Shown: in pieces, positions 33,101 through 44,430 of the stretch
How the letters are laid out: each line of letters starts with the position of its first letter
How positions within the stretch are numbered: position 1 is the first letter of the stretch
Assembly (NCBI GenBank): GCA_018806985.1
Contig: JADANN010000140.1
Location: 248,001-312,000, forward strand
Direction of reading: 5' to 3'
Source of the DNA: Angiostrongylus vasorum
Taxonomy: Eukaryota; Nematoda; Chromadorea; Rhabditida; Metastrongylidae
DNA length: 64,000 bases
The notes under the pieces: generated by a model
Seen by the model: only the letters and a program-made list of their open reading frames with translations
The model's database searches: none
Told to the model about the DNA's origin: nothing
Made by a program: the position numbers and the translations under genes

Positions 33101-36027
33101 TTGAGTAGTAATTGACTATTATTCCAATTATAACTGGTATAATAAATCATTGTTATCGCACGGAATGTGGGGCTATATAAAATACCAAGATAAACACAGC
33201 ATAACTTTCAAAAATACTTTCAAGTGCTGACAGCAATGTATCACTAGGATGGGCCATAGTAACGTGTGCTAAACAGCAGCATATCCCCAATAACACCGAT
33301 ATAGCGATAGATCAAAGTTTCCTCTTCTACGATCATGCCATATTTGCAGTCCCTTAATTCTTCTAGTTATCCACAAGTTATCCTCTATTGGCGAAAAACT
33401 ATTATTGGCGTAATAGTCGAAAATTACGAGTGGTCGCAAAATGGTTAAGCTGCTCGCATAGGGAACTCTGCTCCAAATGATATCGACGCGATGCGACCGC
33501 ACGTGCGAGTGCGTGGTAGCCATAGTGCGGTTAAAATTTTCGTCTTAACGATAAACGCAAAGAATTTCTGATTTCCTAAGTTTAACTTTTTTTCTCACAA
33601 ACAAGTAGTTGTTCTATTTGTTAGTTATCGATCGATACATCGGTAGGCCACCGCGAGTAAAGGCCAGATTCGTATTCATTCACCTCTTATGATGCTTAAT
33701 GAACTCTAATGCATGGCATATCCAGCACGGATTGATCAGCGTCGAAAGCTTTATCTTTTTATTCATTCTTTAGTTCTAGGAAATGCCTTAAAGTCTACTA
33801 TAACCTCATTTTAGAGATGATTTTTTAGAGCTTTCTACACTGAACACCACATCAAACTTAACTAGAACTAGAATTATAGTAGTTTTTTTCGAAAAACTCT
33901 GAATAGGCGCTAACCTGTCTGGCATCCAGTACCGTCTTAACACCGACTGTCAACGCTTGGGTCGGTACCATTGTTATATCACCATTAAAGAAACGCGAAT
34001 TTGCCTAGACAAAAAAGACGTGCGAAGATCGGATGTGAACTGTAGTACTCAACTAATACAGTTAAAAGTTCATATGAGCAATGTTTAAAAAACAAGAGTT
34101 GACCAGACGATTTCTGTAAGAGAAAATTAACCCGTTCATCTACAACCATTTCATAGTAACCGTTCGGAAGCACAGACCTTTACAACTACAGTGAAATCTG
34201 GTGAGGAATACGGTAGGTTATCATAATGCGGTGCGGCCTTGTTACCTCTATTGTGTCTGCGTTGAGTGTTTTTATTCTGGTACGTGATGCCAGCGAACTA
34301 CCTGGCTCATTGAACGCAATATGACCATCGAGTCCAATTCCTGAAGGACAGGATTACCATCAGCGGCAATTCCAGTACTTGGCATTACTTACTAGTAAAC
34401 AATTTTAGTACTTTCTAATATACAAATCCATCCATCCATTTGAATCCAGTGAAGTGGTTGAGGGCTTATCCCCTAGCGATAGAATAGTAAGAGATCTATC
34501 AACCGATTACCGCAAGTTCTATAAACTATGTTCATGGTCCGTTAGAATACACTACGCTAGAAATGGATTGTCGTTGTAGAATTTATCTTGATAACCACAA
34601 TGATGCTGAGATATTTGCAAAACTTCGGACCGCAGGTGGCTGTGGTGGGAAACGAACGCGCTACTACCCCTTCAGGGGAATAACGCATTCATCACCACAC
34701 CATGTGGGTCCATCGTTTCATCTTTCTCTCAGCTAGTTTCTGTCCACCGTTGACAAGTGATTGCTGACGGCAGTGGTAGATAGAAAACTGACTGAGAGAA
34801 AGAGGAAACGAAGGACCCGAATGGTGTGGCGGTGAACGCATTAGCCTCCCGAAAGAACAGTAGCGCTTTCGTTCCCATCGCAGACACCTGCGGTCCAGAG
34901 TTTTGCAAAAATCTCAACATCATTGTGGTTGTATCACCCATAACACCTCGCCGTGAAAAATTATAATAGGCAGTAAATAAAAAGAATTAGCATTTATCTT
35001 CATGCTTTAATAATTTTCGTTACTTAACGAATCGAAAAGTAGATAGATATAGCGTTGTTCTAAACGATACAACTATTGACGTCTCTTTAGCTGCGTCTCA
35101 TTGCCGCGTTGAGTCTTTAGATAATCCACGCATACCTCCAATGAATAGTTCAATTCCACCGACGCTAGCGATTTTTTCTTCATATTCACGGCATTCTTTC
35201 TCTACATCAGTAGTATTTCCGTCAAGAATGTGTACATTAATTGGATCGATATCAATATGACGGAAGAAATTGTTGTACATAAATGAATGGTAAGACTCTG
35301 GATGATCACGTGGTAAACCTGGAAAAACATTCATGGGATAGGTGAAGCGTTTATAAAGGTTTCAACTTCGACGTTTAACTGTGATAAGCAATGGTGGCTA
35401 CAAGTGGACGTGCAGTCTACTAAGTATAACTGTGATTGGCTAGTTTTATGGCGATTATCTCATTTTAACTCATCAACTTTTACGACAAAAAGTTACAGCG
35501 CTAAAGGTATTGGAATTGAAATGGAGGCTTTCCTTTAAAACTTCTTCACGCATTTTTTTCTTAGATAGTGTTTAGTAGTACTTCCAGCGAGCACGGACCA
35601 ATCATAGACTAACGCGTTCCCGATAGCAACCATTCACAAACGTCGTGCATGTTACGTCACATTTACGACTGATCGGGTGCAATCAGTATCATCAATACAA
35701 CCAACTCACTCACCGACATACTCGTCCATATTGAACGTGATCACATATTTGAACGATAAACTGCCATCCTCATAGAATTCGATGAGTTTTTTATACATGC
35801 CAAGTGGTGTAGAACCTATTATAATACATAGGATGTGTGCAATATATTGCCCAGCATATGAATCGATACATATAGAATGCACTACATTGATTGGGACCCT
35901 TACCAGTGGGTAGGCCAAGCACAAAATGGCGATCTGGTCCGCAGTTATAATCATTGATTCGTTTACGAACATATCGTGCCGCAAAATCAGCAACTTGTTC
36001 CGCAGTGTCCTCGATGATTAGCCTCAT
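30185..36027 (-). CDS. GNPDA: Glucosamine-6-phosphate deaminase (complete)
   Basis: Catalyses the conversion of glucosamine-6-phosphate to fructose-6-phosphate plus ammonia in the cytosol, linking amino-sugar catabolism to glycolysis. Seven exons on the minus strand: 36027-35904, 35815-35714, 35318-35136, 34340-34246, 34004-33915, 32780-32631, 30244-30185. All phases match and total 804 nt, giving 267 residues, a typical length for the metazoan enzyme. Visible motifs: [12 protein letters not shown] (phosphate loop, spanning exons 1-2), FNMDEYVG with catalytic Asp72, [17 protein letters not shown] with Asp141, His143 and Glu148, and [15 protein letters not shown] near the C terminus. All four catalytic residues keep E. 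coli NagB numbering. The start is [15 protein letters not shown], the conserved N terminus of the family. The 2.4-kb last intron and the others are filled with SINE-1, SINE-2, family D and family E repeats. AATAAA lies about 115 nt downstream. The gene looks functional. Confidence 0.96.
30663..31030. repeat. SINE-2 head-to-head inverted pair
   Basis: The left unit (about 30665-30790) is the complement: ATATTTGCAAAACTTGGACC, then the reversed tRNA-like part. The right unit (about 30845-31030) is forward, with an excellent tRNA-like head: CAGTGGTGCAGTCGGTAACA (A box) and GCCGGGTTCGATCTC (B box). TTTTGCAAATATCTCAGTAT and an ACCCTACCGTGAAAAA tail follow. Confidence 0.7.
31136..31440 (+). repeat. 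SINE-1 copy
   Basis: Forward copy beginning CACGCGCAGCTTAGTGG. The B-box region is disturbed by an insertion. The tail is complete. Confidence 0.75.
31511..31803 (+). repeat. SINE-1 copy
   Basis: One of the best-preserved copies: GGGGCGCGTGTGGCGCAGTG (A box), GGAATCGATCTCC (B box), complete body and CTTTACACTTTTTATGC tail. Tandem with the copy at 31136 in the same orientation. Confidence 0.9.
32195..32610 (-). repeat. Family D repeat
   Basis: Same block order as at 23.3 kb (GCCACTGTGTGACTAGTTTG, CATCGCAGCCCGATACCCAG, GAGGTGGTAAACC). Lies in the last intron of the deaminase gene. Confidence 0.75.
33045..33520 (+). repeat. Dispersed repeat family E
   Basis: Shares ordered blocks with 58.04-58.5 kb: AACCGTTTTTCGAACGAG, AGTGCTGACAGCAATGT, GGGCCATAGTAACGTGTG and CATATTTGCAGTCC. 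No coding capacity or terminal structure seen. Confidence 0.6.
33630..33775 (+). repeat. SINE-1 fragment (tail half)
   Basis: Starts within the body at GATCGATACATCGGTAGGCC and runs to the GAAAGCTTTATCTTTTTATT tail. Confidence 0.75.
34590..34985. repeat. SINE-2 head-to-head inverted pair
   Basis: The left arm is the complement (GAGATATTTGCAAAACTTCG ... CATCACCACACCATG). The right arm is forward (AATGGTGTGGCGGTGAACGC ... GAGTTTTGCAAAAATCTCAA), with tail CGCCGTGAAAAATTATA and GGCAGTAAATAAAAAG. The arms meet near 34,760 and could fold into a hairpin of over 100 bp. Lies in an intron of the deaminase gene. Confidence 0.75.
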
Positions 36028-36079
36028 CTACAAACTGTCGATTCATTAGTTCTCGTTTGTTCTTTTGTTATCGTTGAAT

Positions 36080-36290
36080 GTTCAGGTGAAACACTATCTG
36101 AGAGAAAGGCAAAGCAAGGGCCTCGGTTAATGTAGTAGATAACACGTGAGTACTCGGAAAGGGTGACGGTAAGTTCGAAGCCCAACACAGGCCTCGAGTT
36201 TTGCTCATATCTCAGCATCTTTGTCGTTGTATTTCACATAACACCCTGCCATGAGAAATGAGCAGACAGTAAATGGAAATTAAACAAAAT
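36080..36290 (+). repeat. SINE-2 copy (single unit)
   Basis: ATCTGAGAGAAAGGCAAAGC, tRNA-like region with TAAGTTCGAAGCCC as B box, GAGTTTTGCTCATATCTCAG and CACCCTGCCATGAG. Lies just upstream of the deaminase start codon. Confidence 0.7.
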
Positions 36291-36297
36291 GTTATAG

Positions 36298-36575
36298 TAA
36301 TTAAAGTGCTCGGCATCGGTCAATTCCATAGTAATGCGCTGCGAGCAAGAGATTCCATTACTCTCATAGAGATAATTGTTAATTATTTGGTCTGTGTCGT
36401 GACCTACGACTGAAGTAGCATATCGATTTTATTCTCCCAGGCAGATGTACCAATTTGTCAATCCCATAGGGTTGGAGGGACCTATTACCTTGGAGCTTGA
36501 GACCGAACCAACGACTACGTGTGTATTTTAAGGTACTTTTAACTGTACGTGATACACAGTGCGCGTCGTTCCTTT
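36298..36575 (-). repeat. SINE-1 copy, diverged
   Basis: Reverse copy with AAGTGCTCGGCATCGGTCAA at the left and ACACAGTGCGCGTCG at the right. Confidence 0.6.
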
Positions 36576-37910
36576 TGTAGTGAATAGCACTTGAATTGCA
36601 GAAACGACTTGCTTGACCTCTTGGAAGGCCAACTGACCTAACTTTTTTTCTGAATTACTTGGTTAAATGATAGTTTGAAAATGACAGCTATCAGACTTGC
36701 TTCAGCAATTCTGTGGAAAGATATCGAAAAACAAACAACGCATTCTCGAACAGATTTAACACAAAAGGTGTTTTTTCGAGTCTTGTGAGCCATATTTGAC
36801 CCACACTTTCGTATTGATTTAATGACACAATAAGCGCCACTTTCAAATTGAACGTTCTTAAGCCACACCGACTTCGTCTGATTCCCTTAGAAATCTTTTT
36901 TTCAAGCCGCGAATGGGTCCTCCAGGTGATCGCCATAAGCAGTCCTCAGATGGAAATATTGACTCCTTCTCATTAGGTTAATTAATGGATGAATGTTCCA
37001 TTGTAGTTCGCAGAGTTGCACTTAAATACGTTTTAGAAAGAAATCTGCGAAATATAGAGAAGTGGGTTGTCGAACAGATCGTGCATTCTTTTTTTAATCG
37101 TGGACTTAACTTTGTTTTTGTGAATTCAGCATAAATCGAAAAGGAAACTGATAGATGCTCACCGATAGTCAGTTGAAGAGTTAGCAAACTGAAGATAGGC
37201 TTATCATACGAAATCGTATAATGCATAGTTACTGACCGTTGATTTCTATGATTTCAGTGAAGACGAGACCGATTCATAATGATAAGAGACCGTCTAATGG
37301 CTTACTGCATCCTCATGGTTAGGATATATTAATAGGACCTTAACTAAGATTCAAAACGGCGGAACATCTCAAGAGGGTCGACTGAGGTGAGGAGGAGTTC
37401 AGTATCTCTATAAGGAAACTGTGCTAAGGTAGACCTCAGTAATGGCTATAGTCAAGAACAATAGAGGTGAACCATCGTGCAAAAAGAGTGGAAGCAGATG
37501 ATCAACAAAGACGAGTGGAATTTTTGATGATGCTTGTTCGGTTGGCGAAGAGGCCATGTCACTAAAGTGAAAGTTACAAGGTACTGTAATATAATAGAAT
37601 TCCCTTTGCATCTGACCGAACTCACTTTGTGGTTTACTATGCATTAATGCTTCTGGAAAGAATCTTCGTCGTTTCCACTGCACGTCTCGAAATCCTCAGT
37701 ACTAGTGGATACAAAAGCCTCGCTAGGCGTTCAAAAGGTCGACGTGCAAATTGGCTGTGTGATTTGGTAACTCTTGAAGGTAGGCAGGAGTTTCTAGATC
37801 AATGACTAAACTCTGATTGAACTCATCTCAACTGAAGGAAGGCATCTCTGCCCAATTTTCTCTTCCACCAAAAAGATAGGAATTAACAGGAAGGTCTTTA
37901 ATGGTATCTT
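36576..37910. other. Intergenic, nothing recognised
   Basis: Several 60-90-residue frames on the minus strand without splice support or domain resemblance. Confidence 0.35.
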
Positions 37911-37914
37911 CACA

Positions 37915-38075
37915 TAGATAGAACTAGCTGAGAGACAGGCGAAACGAAGGACCCGCATGGTGTGGTGGTGAACTCGTTACTCCCAGGAAAGGACAATAGC
38001 GCGTTCGTTCCCCATCATAGGCACCTGCGGTCCAGAGTTTTGCAAATATCTCAGCTTAGTTGAAGGTATCTTCAC
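37915..38075 (+). repeat. SINE-2 copy (single unit)
   Basis: CGCATGGTGTGGTGGTGAAC, GCGCGTTCGTTCCCC, GAGTTTTGCAAATATCTCAG. The tail is missing. Confidence 0.75.
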
Positions 38076-39190
38076 AGTTGTTTTTCTATATCTTCACTAA
38101 AACCTTACGGAACTTCATTTTTCCTCATCGATTGCATAGATTCTGATCTATGAACGATCGTTTTTTTAACGACCGAGGAACGTTTGCAGGTGTGAATTAC
38201 TGCTGTGCCATCCAGACATTGCGATGATTTCGGCAGCAACTGTTCTTTGGTGACCGCACGTGGGCCAAATGTTGTTGTGAGACACAGCGCTTTCTATCTA
38301 GACCTAGCCAAGCTTAAACAGCTTAGACTACCGACCAGATGCTATGCACATCTTTAAAGCGTCACATCTTTTTACGTCAGTGAATATGATTTGTCACTCA
38401 CACGATGTCAAAGAAAAATGCGAAGAAAATGATAGGGTTTATGAACAAGATGGAACAGAAAGAAGCCGTGTCAAATAAAACCACTAGGTCAGAGTTTACA
38501 AAAGGATTTGTTTACTTCAAATGCGTTCAGCACGTCGAACAACAGCAAATATATATGAATATTCCGCAAACATTCATGAGTTCACTACTTTATGGAGTTT
38601 GGTCGCAGGTATTAGACTGAATAAAAATCTCAGCAAATATTTCCAAAGTTCTTTCAGAGAAAAATTATAAAGATGGCTTGTCTAATTAAGGTCATCTTCG
38701 ATTGGCTGGTTCTATAAGAATCACTAGAGTTACAGAAATAGTTGCCGGGCATAGAGGAATCCTAGCAACAATGAAGCACACCTCTGCCGACCGACAAAGA
38801 CCGAAGACTGTGCTTGTAGTGATGACCCGGGAACGCCCTGCAGCGGCTGTCTTAGGGTGTGCCACCGGAAGCCACGACCACCCCTCGTCATGTCAATGGA
38901 GAGAGGACACGACTGGTCTTTAAATCTCACACAAACTCAAATTCAATCTTCACCGGCTTTATGTATTACGAAAATATGATGATGAAACGGGTGGAAGATG
39001 TGCTAGAGACCATCACGACTTCTGAGAAGCACCGATCTTTTCTCTATCTACCTGTATTAGTTTGTCAGTGGTCATTCGGTCTTCGAGTCCTTCTTCAACA
39101 CCTAGTAATCAGTACCTCAAAGTAGAATAGTCAAATTTACATGAATTTACCAGACGTTTATAGCAACGATAGCAACATAATATTAACGAT
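38076..39190. other. Intergenic, one unassigned open frame
   Basis: A plus-strand frame at 38405-38620 begins MSKKNAKKMIGFMNKMEQKE and looks mildly coding, but has no identified neighbours or domain. A stretch at 38,700-38,930 is open on both strands and may be an unrecognised repeat. Confidence 0.25.
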
Positions 39191-39194
39191 GTGA

Positions 39195-39610
39195 TGATCC
39201 TCCCAACGGTTTACCGCGTCATCGTGGCTGGGAAGTGCTTCTGGATGTCAAGCTGATATGTACAGCAGAGAAATTCATTCGCCAAGCAGGGCCTCCTAAG
39301 TTAGGAAGGAGTCCGGCGTTTCCATTAGTAAGCCCAGCTAAGAGTGGCCCAAAACCAGGATCCACCCATGTCCTGATATCAAACTAGTCACATTGTGGCA
39401 AATATTCCTTTGATCCACAAGGGTAGCGACTGCCTGTGGTGGTGACTACCTACAGCAGACTGGCTAGACTGACCTCGGGAATCCAGGGAACAATAATAGG
39501 TAAGCCAGCAAAACTCCGAAAAAATGCAAACTATGCTGGGATTCGCACAACCAGTGAAGGCCGTCAAAGTATCCAAGTGTCTAAGGTGTGGCGATATCTG
39601 GAAAGGTAAG
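39195..39610 (+). repeat. Family D repeat
   Basis: Forward copy: CCAACGGTTTACCGCGTCAT, GGATCCACCCATGTCCTGAT, CTGCCTGTGGTGGTGAC, CCAGCAAAACTCCGAAAAAA, and the tip GTATCCAAGTGTCTAAG. Confidence 0.75.
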
Positions 39611-40485
39611 GAACATAGGCGCCAAGACGAAGATGGAGGATGCACAAGCACTAGTTGAGCGAACTCCTCAGCTTACTGACCAAGCTGTTTATGTTGTTCT
39701 AAAACTGGCGGAATTTGACAAAAGCACGGAATAATGCTCGATATAAAGAATGTTCATTGGAATGACAAATGCGCGAAAGTATATGCAGCTGACAGCTGCT
39801 GATTCAGGGGCCTGACCTAGCGTATAAAAAGGAAAAGTTCTTGGGAAGAAGTTACACAAATCCTTTTTAGTAACTGGCAAAGCAGGTGTATGAGGTGGTC
39901 GCTAAGAAACAATTTGCAGAGAGTGCAAGAATAAATGTGGTTACCGGTAAACATTAATATAGAAAACATACGGTAATCTAGAAAGTAGGAGCTATTTGGG
40001 GAATAGTCACTATACTATCTAAACAATAGACAAGCGTGTCAACTAGAACACACCAGAATGCTTTGATCACTTAAATGGCAGTTACCTTATTATTCAGTCT
40101 AATAAAGAGTACTTATCTTCTTAAGTTTTGAAACACGAGAATTGTTCTATTCCCCGTAGTACGAGCAGCAAACGTGGGTAATTAATCCTTTGTGAATAGA
40201 TAGTACAACAACAATAAGGTAGAGGTTACAGTGAACAGAGGTTATATTTGCGCTAAAGAATAACTTCAATTTATCGATGGTGCATTCATCGATGCAAAAC
40301 GTATGATTGAGACCAGTCGAGTTTATAGAATAGTCAACAGGACGGTGAGCAAGAAAGATTAAGCAGGAGAGCAGCACGAATGACTTCTCAAGCTAATAGC
40401 GATTTTTACGCTGCTTATTAAAGTAGTTATAAATGTAGTGGGTGTGTTTCTTGTCCACCAGCTTCGTTAATTTTCAGGTGTACCT
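39611..40485. other. Intergenic, nothing recognised
   Basis: No supported exon or repeat. Confidence 0.4.
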
Positions 40486-40489
40486 AAAT

Positions 40490-40828
40490 ATTTAGACGGC
40501 CTATCCTCATAGATGGGCCGGTCACATAATGAGAAGAACAGACGACAGATGAACGAAAAGAACAGTAGAGTGGATTCCAAGAGAACGCAAATGTCCCCTA
40601 GAACAACCATTCACACGTTGGGCGGACGTGTTCGTAAACAAAGTGAATCAGCTGTACCCGCAGCTGCAGTTGTTTTACAGATCACGGTATGAGACCCGCA
40701 CGCGCTACCATGCTCGAACAAGACCGCCGCCATGGACTACGATTGCGAGAGAAAGGAACGAGTGGCATATGTGCTGGGGTCCGCAAGCTCGTGAAGACGG
40801 ACCGTCCAAGTATCCAAGTAAGTAGTAT
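40490..40828 (+). mobile_element. RTE-type LINE, 3' end of ORF2
   Basis: Open to a stop just after DGPSKYPSK (about 40826). It reads WAGHIMRRTDDR, a stop, then TKRTVEWIPRERKCPLEQPF, TRWADVF, and PWTTIARERNEWHMCWGPQA. This 'RRPxxRWADVF ... W...ARER..W..CWGP' ending is the standard C terminus of RTE-clade endonuclease-reverse transcriptases in nematodes. It is a 5'-truncated insertion, typical of LINE integration. Confidence 0.8.
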
Positions 40829-41780
40829 CCTCATTGCCACACTGGCTTCGGCACGTCTTTCATTCGTTTTTAAGGCACGAGTCCTTCACCAATAAAGCTG
40901 GCTTGGTTCGCACATGGGGTCGGCTTCTGCTTAGGGATTCTTCTCTTTCCTTATTGACCATAACCATGTCGGTGCATTTCGAGGTTTTCGCAACAAGCAA
41001 CGGCCATCTCCTGCTCATAGGATGGAGGTTTTCACCTCCCGAATTGTGAACTTTTTTCCATGAAGGTAGTGATTCCTAGTCCCAGTAGCTGCAGTAGCAA
41101 CTCCAGCGATTAGTCGATCAATCACTGAATAAGGGCGAGTCATAATAGGGTGGATGTTTCTTCAGAAAAGAGACATGAGGGACAGAATTATAAAAACTCT
41201 CGATCGCTTTTTGTCGAACAATCTTATCTGTGACTCTCAGGACGGCACACCTTTTAGCCTCGGCACTGATCAATTTTCTTGATAAGAAGGCATGAGATTG
41301 ACACGAGCACAGCAAAGATTTTGAAATAAAAGCGAAGCAGAGATAGAAATAGAAGTACCATCCTCGCGTAGAAGCTAAAAACGTCCGGAATTCCATCTAT
41401 CTCTCTCCCTTTTGACTATCATTCAAAAATATTAGATTCTAGGCTGAATAGAAGACAAATTCATACGATTTCTGTAAAACTGAATATTATAGCGCGACAA
41501 AGCGAATTTCATCGGTAATTACCAGGTTACTATTAAAACTAGGTGAGGTGTAGGTCAGAACTATCAAAAAGTCTTTAACCATGGAAGAAATCACAGAAAA
41601 GAACAGGCTGAGCATGCAAGGTGAACAGTGCTTGTTTATGGTCTCGTTCAGCTCGCTCCATCTTATCGAGGTGACAGCACCGGTCAAGATTCTACAAATG
41701 GAGTCATTAAAACTACCAACCCAGTAGAGCTGTGACATAAATAAGTCATCTTTGTAAAAAGTTTAAAAGAATACATAAAA
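40829..41780. other. Intergenic, nothing recognised
   Basis: Non-overlapping short frames only. Confidence 0.4.
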
Positions 41781-41784
41781 CGTA

Positions 41785-42068
41785 AAAAGCTTCCGACGTT
41801 ATCAAACCTTTACGAATTTGCCGTTTGTCCATCTCCATTTAAGCACTGCTGACGTGATTGGATGCATATCTGGCCTACCCAACCAATTTCGAAGGCCTGT
41901 CTTTACACTAGGCCAACGTTTTTGTTCTCTCAGATAAGTCTCGTTTTTCACAACAATTTGCAGACCTCGGACACACGGAAGGCTTGATGATCCTGTAGCG
42001 CGGGATCGAATCAGCGACCTATCCTGCGTGTTGCAGGGCACGTGTAACCACTGCGTTACGTGAGCACC
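41785..42068 (-). repeat. SINE-1 copy, diverged
   Basis: Reverse copy from AAAAGCTTCCGACGTTATC to CCACTGCGTTACGTGAGC. The mid-section carries extra bases. Confidence 0.65.
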
Positions 42069-42526
42069 GAATTCTCAGCGAATGTATTGTTGTTAGATTA
42101 AAAACTATTGGGAAATGTGTGAGTACAGGATATTGTTGAAAGCGAGGGTCTTCACGTAATCTCTGAAGTAACAGAGAATCTTATTCCTAGGATTCGTATG
42201 GAAGTGAAAAATGCTGCTGCACAAGAGGGAGAACCGCTTGCAAGTTCATGCCACGCAAAGGACTACCAAAAAGAATGAATGAGGCCACTGGAAAGATTAT
42301 TCATGACTCACCATAGTCGCGACATCTTAGTTTTTCGTGTCATCTATAACTTGTATATGACTCATACCATCCTAAGTACCCCAGAACAGACAGAACATTA
42401 CTTTGTCCATACAATGAGCGGTGAAGAACTTGAGGACTCATGAAAGCGTACGAGCTTTTCGCACTATCTGTTCCTTGTGAATGCGTAGGAAATATCTTGT
42501 TTCGCCGGAACATCTCTTAATAACTC

Positions 42527-43080
42527 AAAGACCGACTTTCTATAAAACTCGGCATAGATAGTTGATATATTTACTTATATGATCTTATAAACTGGTCTTC
42601 TTTAGCTGATGCGAGGTTGGTATAGGTCTTCGTTGTCGTTGTCGTTGTTGTTGGTGTTGTTGGTCGATGGCTGACGTCTCGGCGATTTCGCCTTCCTCAG
42701 AGCCTGCACGTATTTTTATACTAGAATACTTTAATTATTCGGTGGAAAAAGGCTAAAGTATTAATGAAGATCAAAGTTTTAAATAGATGGTGGGTTAGGG
42801 ATGCCATGGTCAAACTGAAAGGCTACTCACCGCGATGTAACGAGTGGGACTGGCCCACGCGTTGTTCACGTGGGGTTGCGAGCACGACACACACCGGGGG
42901 TCAAAATATCATTTTGAAACAGGATTAATAAATAATAAATATTTGAAAAAAATTGAAATAATAATAAAAAATTGAAGACGTCAGCCATCGACCAACAACA
43001 CCAACAACAACGACAACGACAACGAAGACCTATACCAACCTCGCATCAGCTAAACAAGTTTATAAGATCATATAAATAAA
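42527..43080. mobile_element. Penelope-type fold-back, family C
   Basis: The family end motif (CCGACTTTCTATAAAACTCG) is at 42527. Inverted arms of about 100 bp (42580-42681 and 42970-43070) match almost perfectly. They include a trinucleotide-rich tract (GTCGTTGTCGTTGTCGTTGT) and GTCGATGGCTGACGTC. The spacer (42,705-42,970) is AT-rich with no recognised coding. A hammerhead-like module lies at the inner edge of the left arm; only its 3' end (GAAGACGTCAGCC) remains in the right arm. Confidence 0.75.
42669..42704 (-). ncRNA. Hammerhead-like ribozyme module (best stem pairing)
   Basis: Minus strand from 42704: GGCT, CTGAGGA (N7=G), A, GGCG-AAAT-CGCC (four perfect pairs in helix II), GAGA (A14 changed to G), CGTC and AGCC. 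GGCT and AGCC pair perfectly as stem I. The single core change predicts loss of activity in this copy, but the overall fold is very clear. Confidence 0.6.
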
Positions 43081-43620
43081 TATATCTTGTTTCGGACAGC
43101 ACCCGATAGAACATATGTGTCGAGCGTTCTATCAATCAAGTGCAAAAATATACCGCAGAAGAAATAGTAGATTCAACTGAAACAAAAAAAACAGTTGAGA
43201 ACAAAATGAGCCATAAACGACTCGTATGGCCCTGAAATATTTCGAAGTGTATTATGCCTAAGGGACGTAGCGATTTTCTGGACAAACCGTAGTATAGCAC
43301 GATGGGCCTGGGAACATATACTAGCCGTCTCGCCCGTGTACTTTGTCTAAACAGAGTCTTTGTTGTGGGCAAGGTCAGGTGATTAGCAGGAAAGTAGTCT
43401 CAACTATTAACGTTAATCGGTTAGCCGTTGAATGCTATTGTAAAGGCAAAGTGCACAGATTAACTAACTCGTAGACTGAAAAAACCAAATGTTGGTAACT
43501 CTCATGGGAGTGTTTATATTGCAAACATTATTTCTCATTTTTTTCAATACTTGTTACGGCAATGGAGTTTGATATGTAGGTTTTCATTTTTTATTTCAGA
43601 GAGCCAATCTCCTCATCTCC
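43081..43620. other. Intergenic, nothing recognised
   Basis: No supported feature. Confidence 0.4.
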
Positions 43621-43621
43621 T

Positions 43622-43925
43622 CAGGGAATGAGATAGCGGAGTGGTTAGTAATGCGGCGATCAGGAAACAAAGGCTCCAGTTCGACTTCCTCCTCAACACT
43701 CCCCTCCAGTCCACGAGAGAACGCCTTAGTCCGGCTATCTCTATGATTGCAAGCAGAATCGACTTGACCAGCATTCTACGACATTCATAAGGAAGACTAA
43801 ATCCTCAAGCAGTTTCCAAAACAACATGCGAAATGTTCGCAGACAATTGTGAAGGATAAGTGTGAGGAGAACGAATCGAATGGAAGAAGTGCTGTGATCC
43901 GCACAGTAGAAATTCTCCTCATCTA
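43622..43925 (+). repeat. tRNA-like head plus family F body
   Basis: AATGAGATAGCGGAGTGGTT (A-box-like) and CTCCAGTTCGACTTCC (B-box-like) at 43625-43692 resemble a tRNA with the usual spacing. The following DNA matches family F (GACCAGCATTCTACGACATT, AATCCTCAAGCAG, GAACGAATCGAATGG). This suggests a third tRNA-derived SINE. Confidence 0.5.
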
Positions 43926-44079
43926 TTGCTACCTAAAAAAGACATTCACAGAAGTTTCACCGAAATGTAAGATTTCCGCAGGAAACTGATTTCATTTGCA
44001 TTCCAGAAGTTATTATACAAAAGCAGGTCTGCCAAAACAATAGAAAATGAGAATAAAAACAGGTTTACTAAAAGGTAAA

Positions 44080-44430
44080 TTGGCCCAGGAAGGGCAGTGG
44101 TCGGAGATATTGTATCACAATACTCACCAGTTCAACCACATCCGGTAAAAACCATGCCTCTAATCCTTTCGGAGTAGTGAAATTGGTAACAGATTTGTCC
44201 ATGAGAAACTTCGTCGAATCACAAAAGATGTCAGCTGTCAGTCGTGAAGATCTGGAAACACTCTAGCCGAACTATCCCAGAATTCCATGGAGAATCTGCA
44301 CGACCAGCATTCAACGATGTTCATGAAGAAGACAAAGTCGTCAAATGCAAGCCGGACTCACATGTGAAATACAAAATATTCTTGAATGATGGATGTAAGA
44401 AAACGAATCTAATGAAGGCTTTTTAAAAGG
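44080..44430 (+). repeat. tRNA-like head plus family F body, second copy
   Basis: GGAAGGGCAGTGGTCGGAGA and CACCAGTTCAACCACATCC form a SINE-1-like head. ATTCCATGGAGAATCTGCAC, CCAGCATTCAACGATG and GAAAACGAATCTAATG match family F. The order is the same as at 43.6 kb. Confidence 0.45.
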
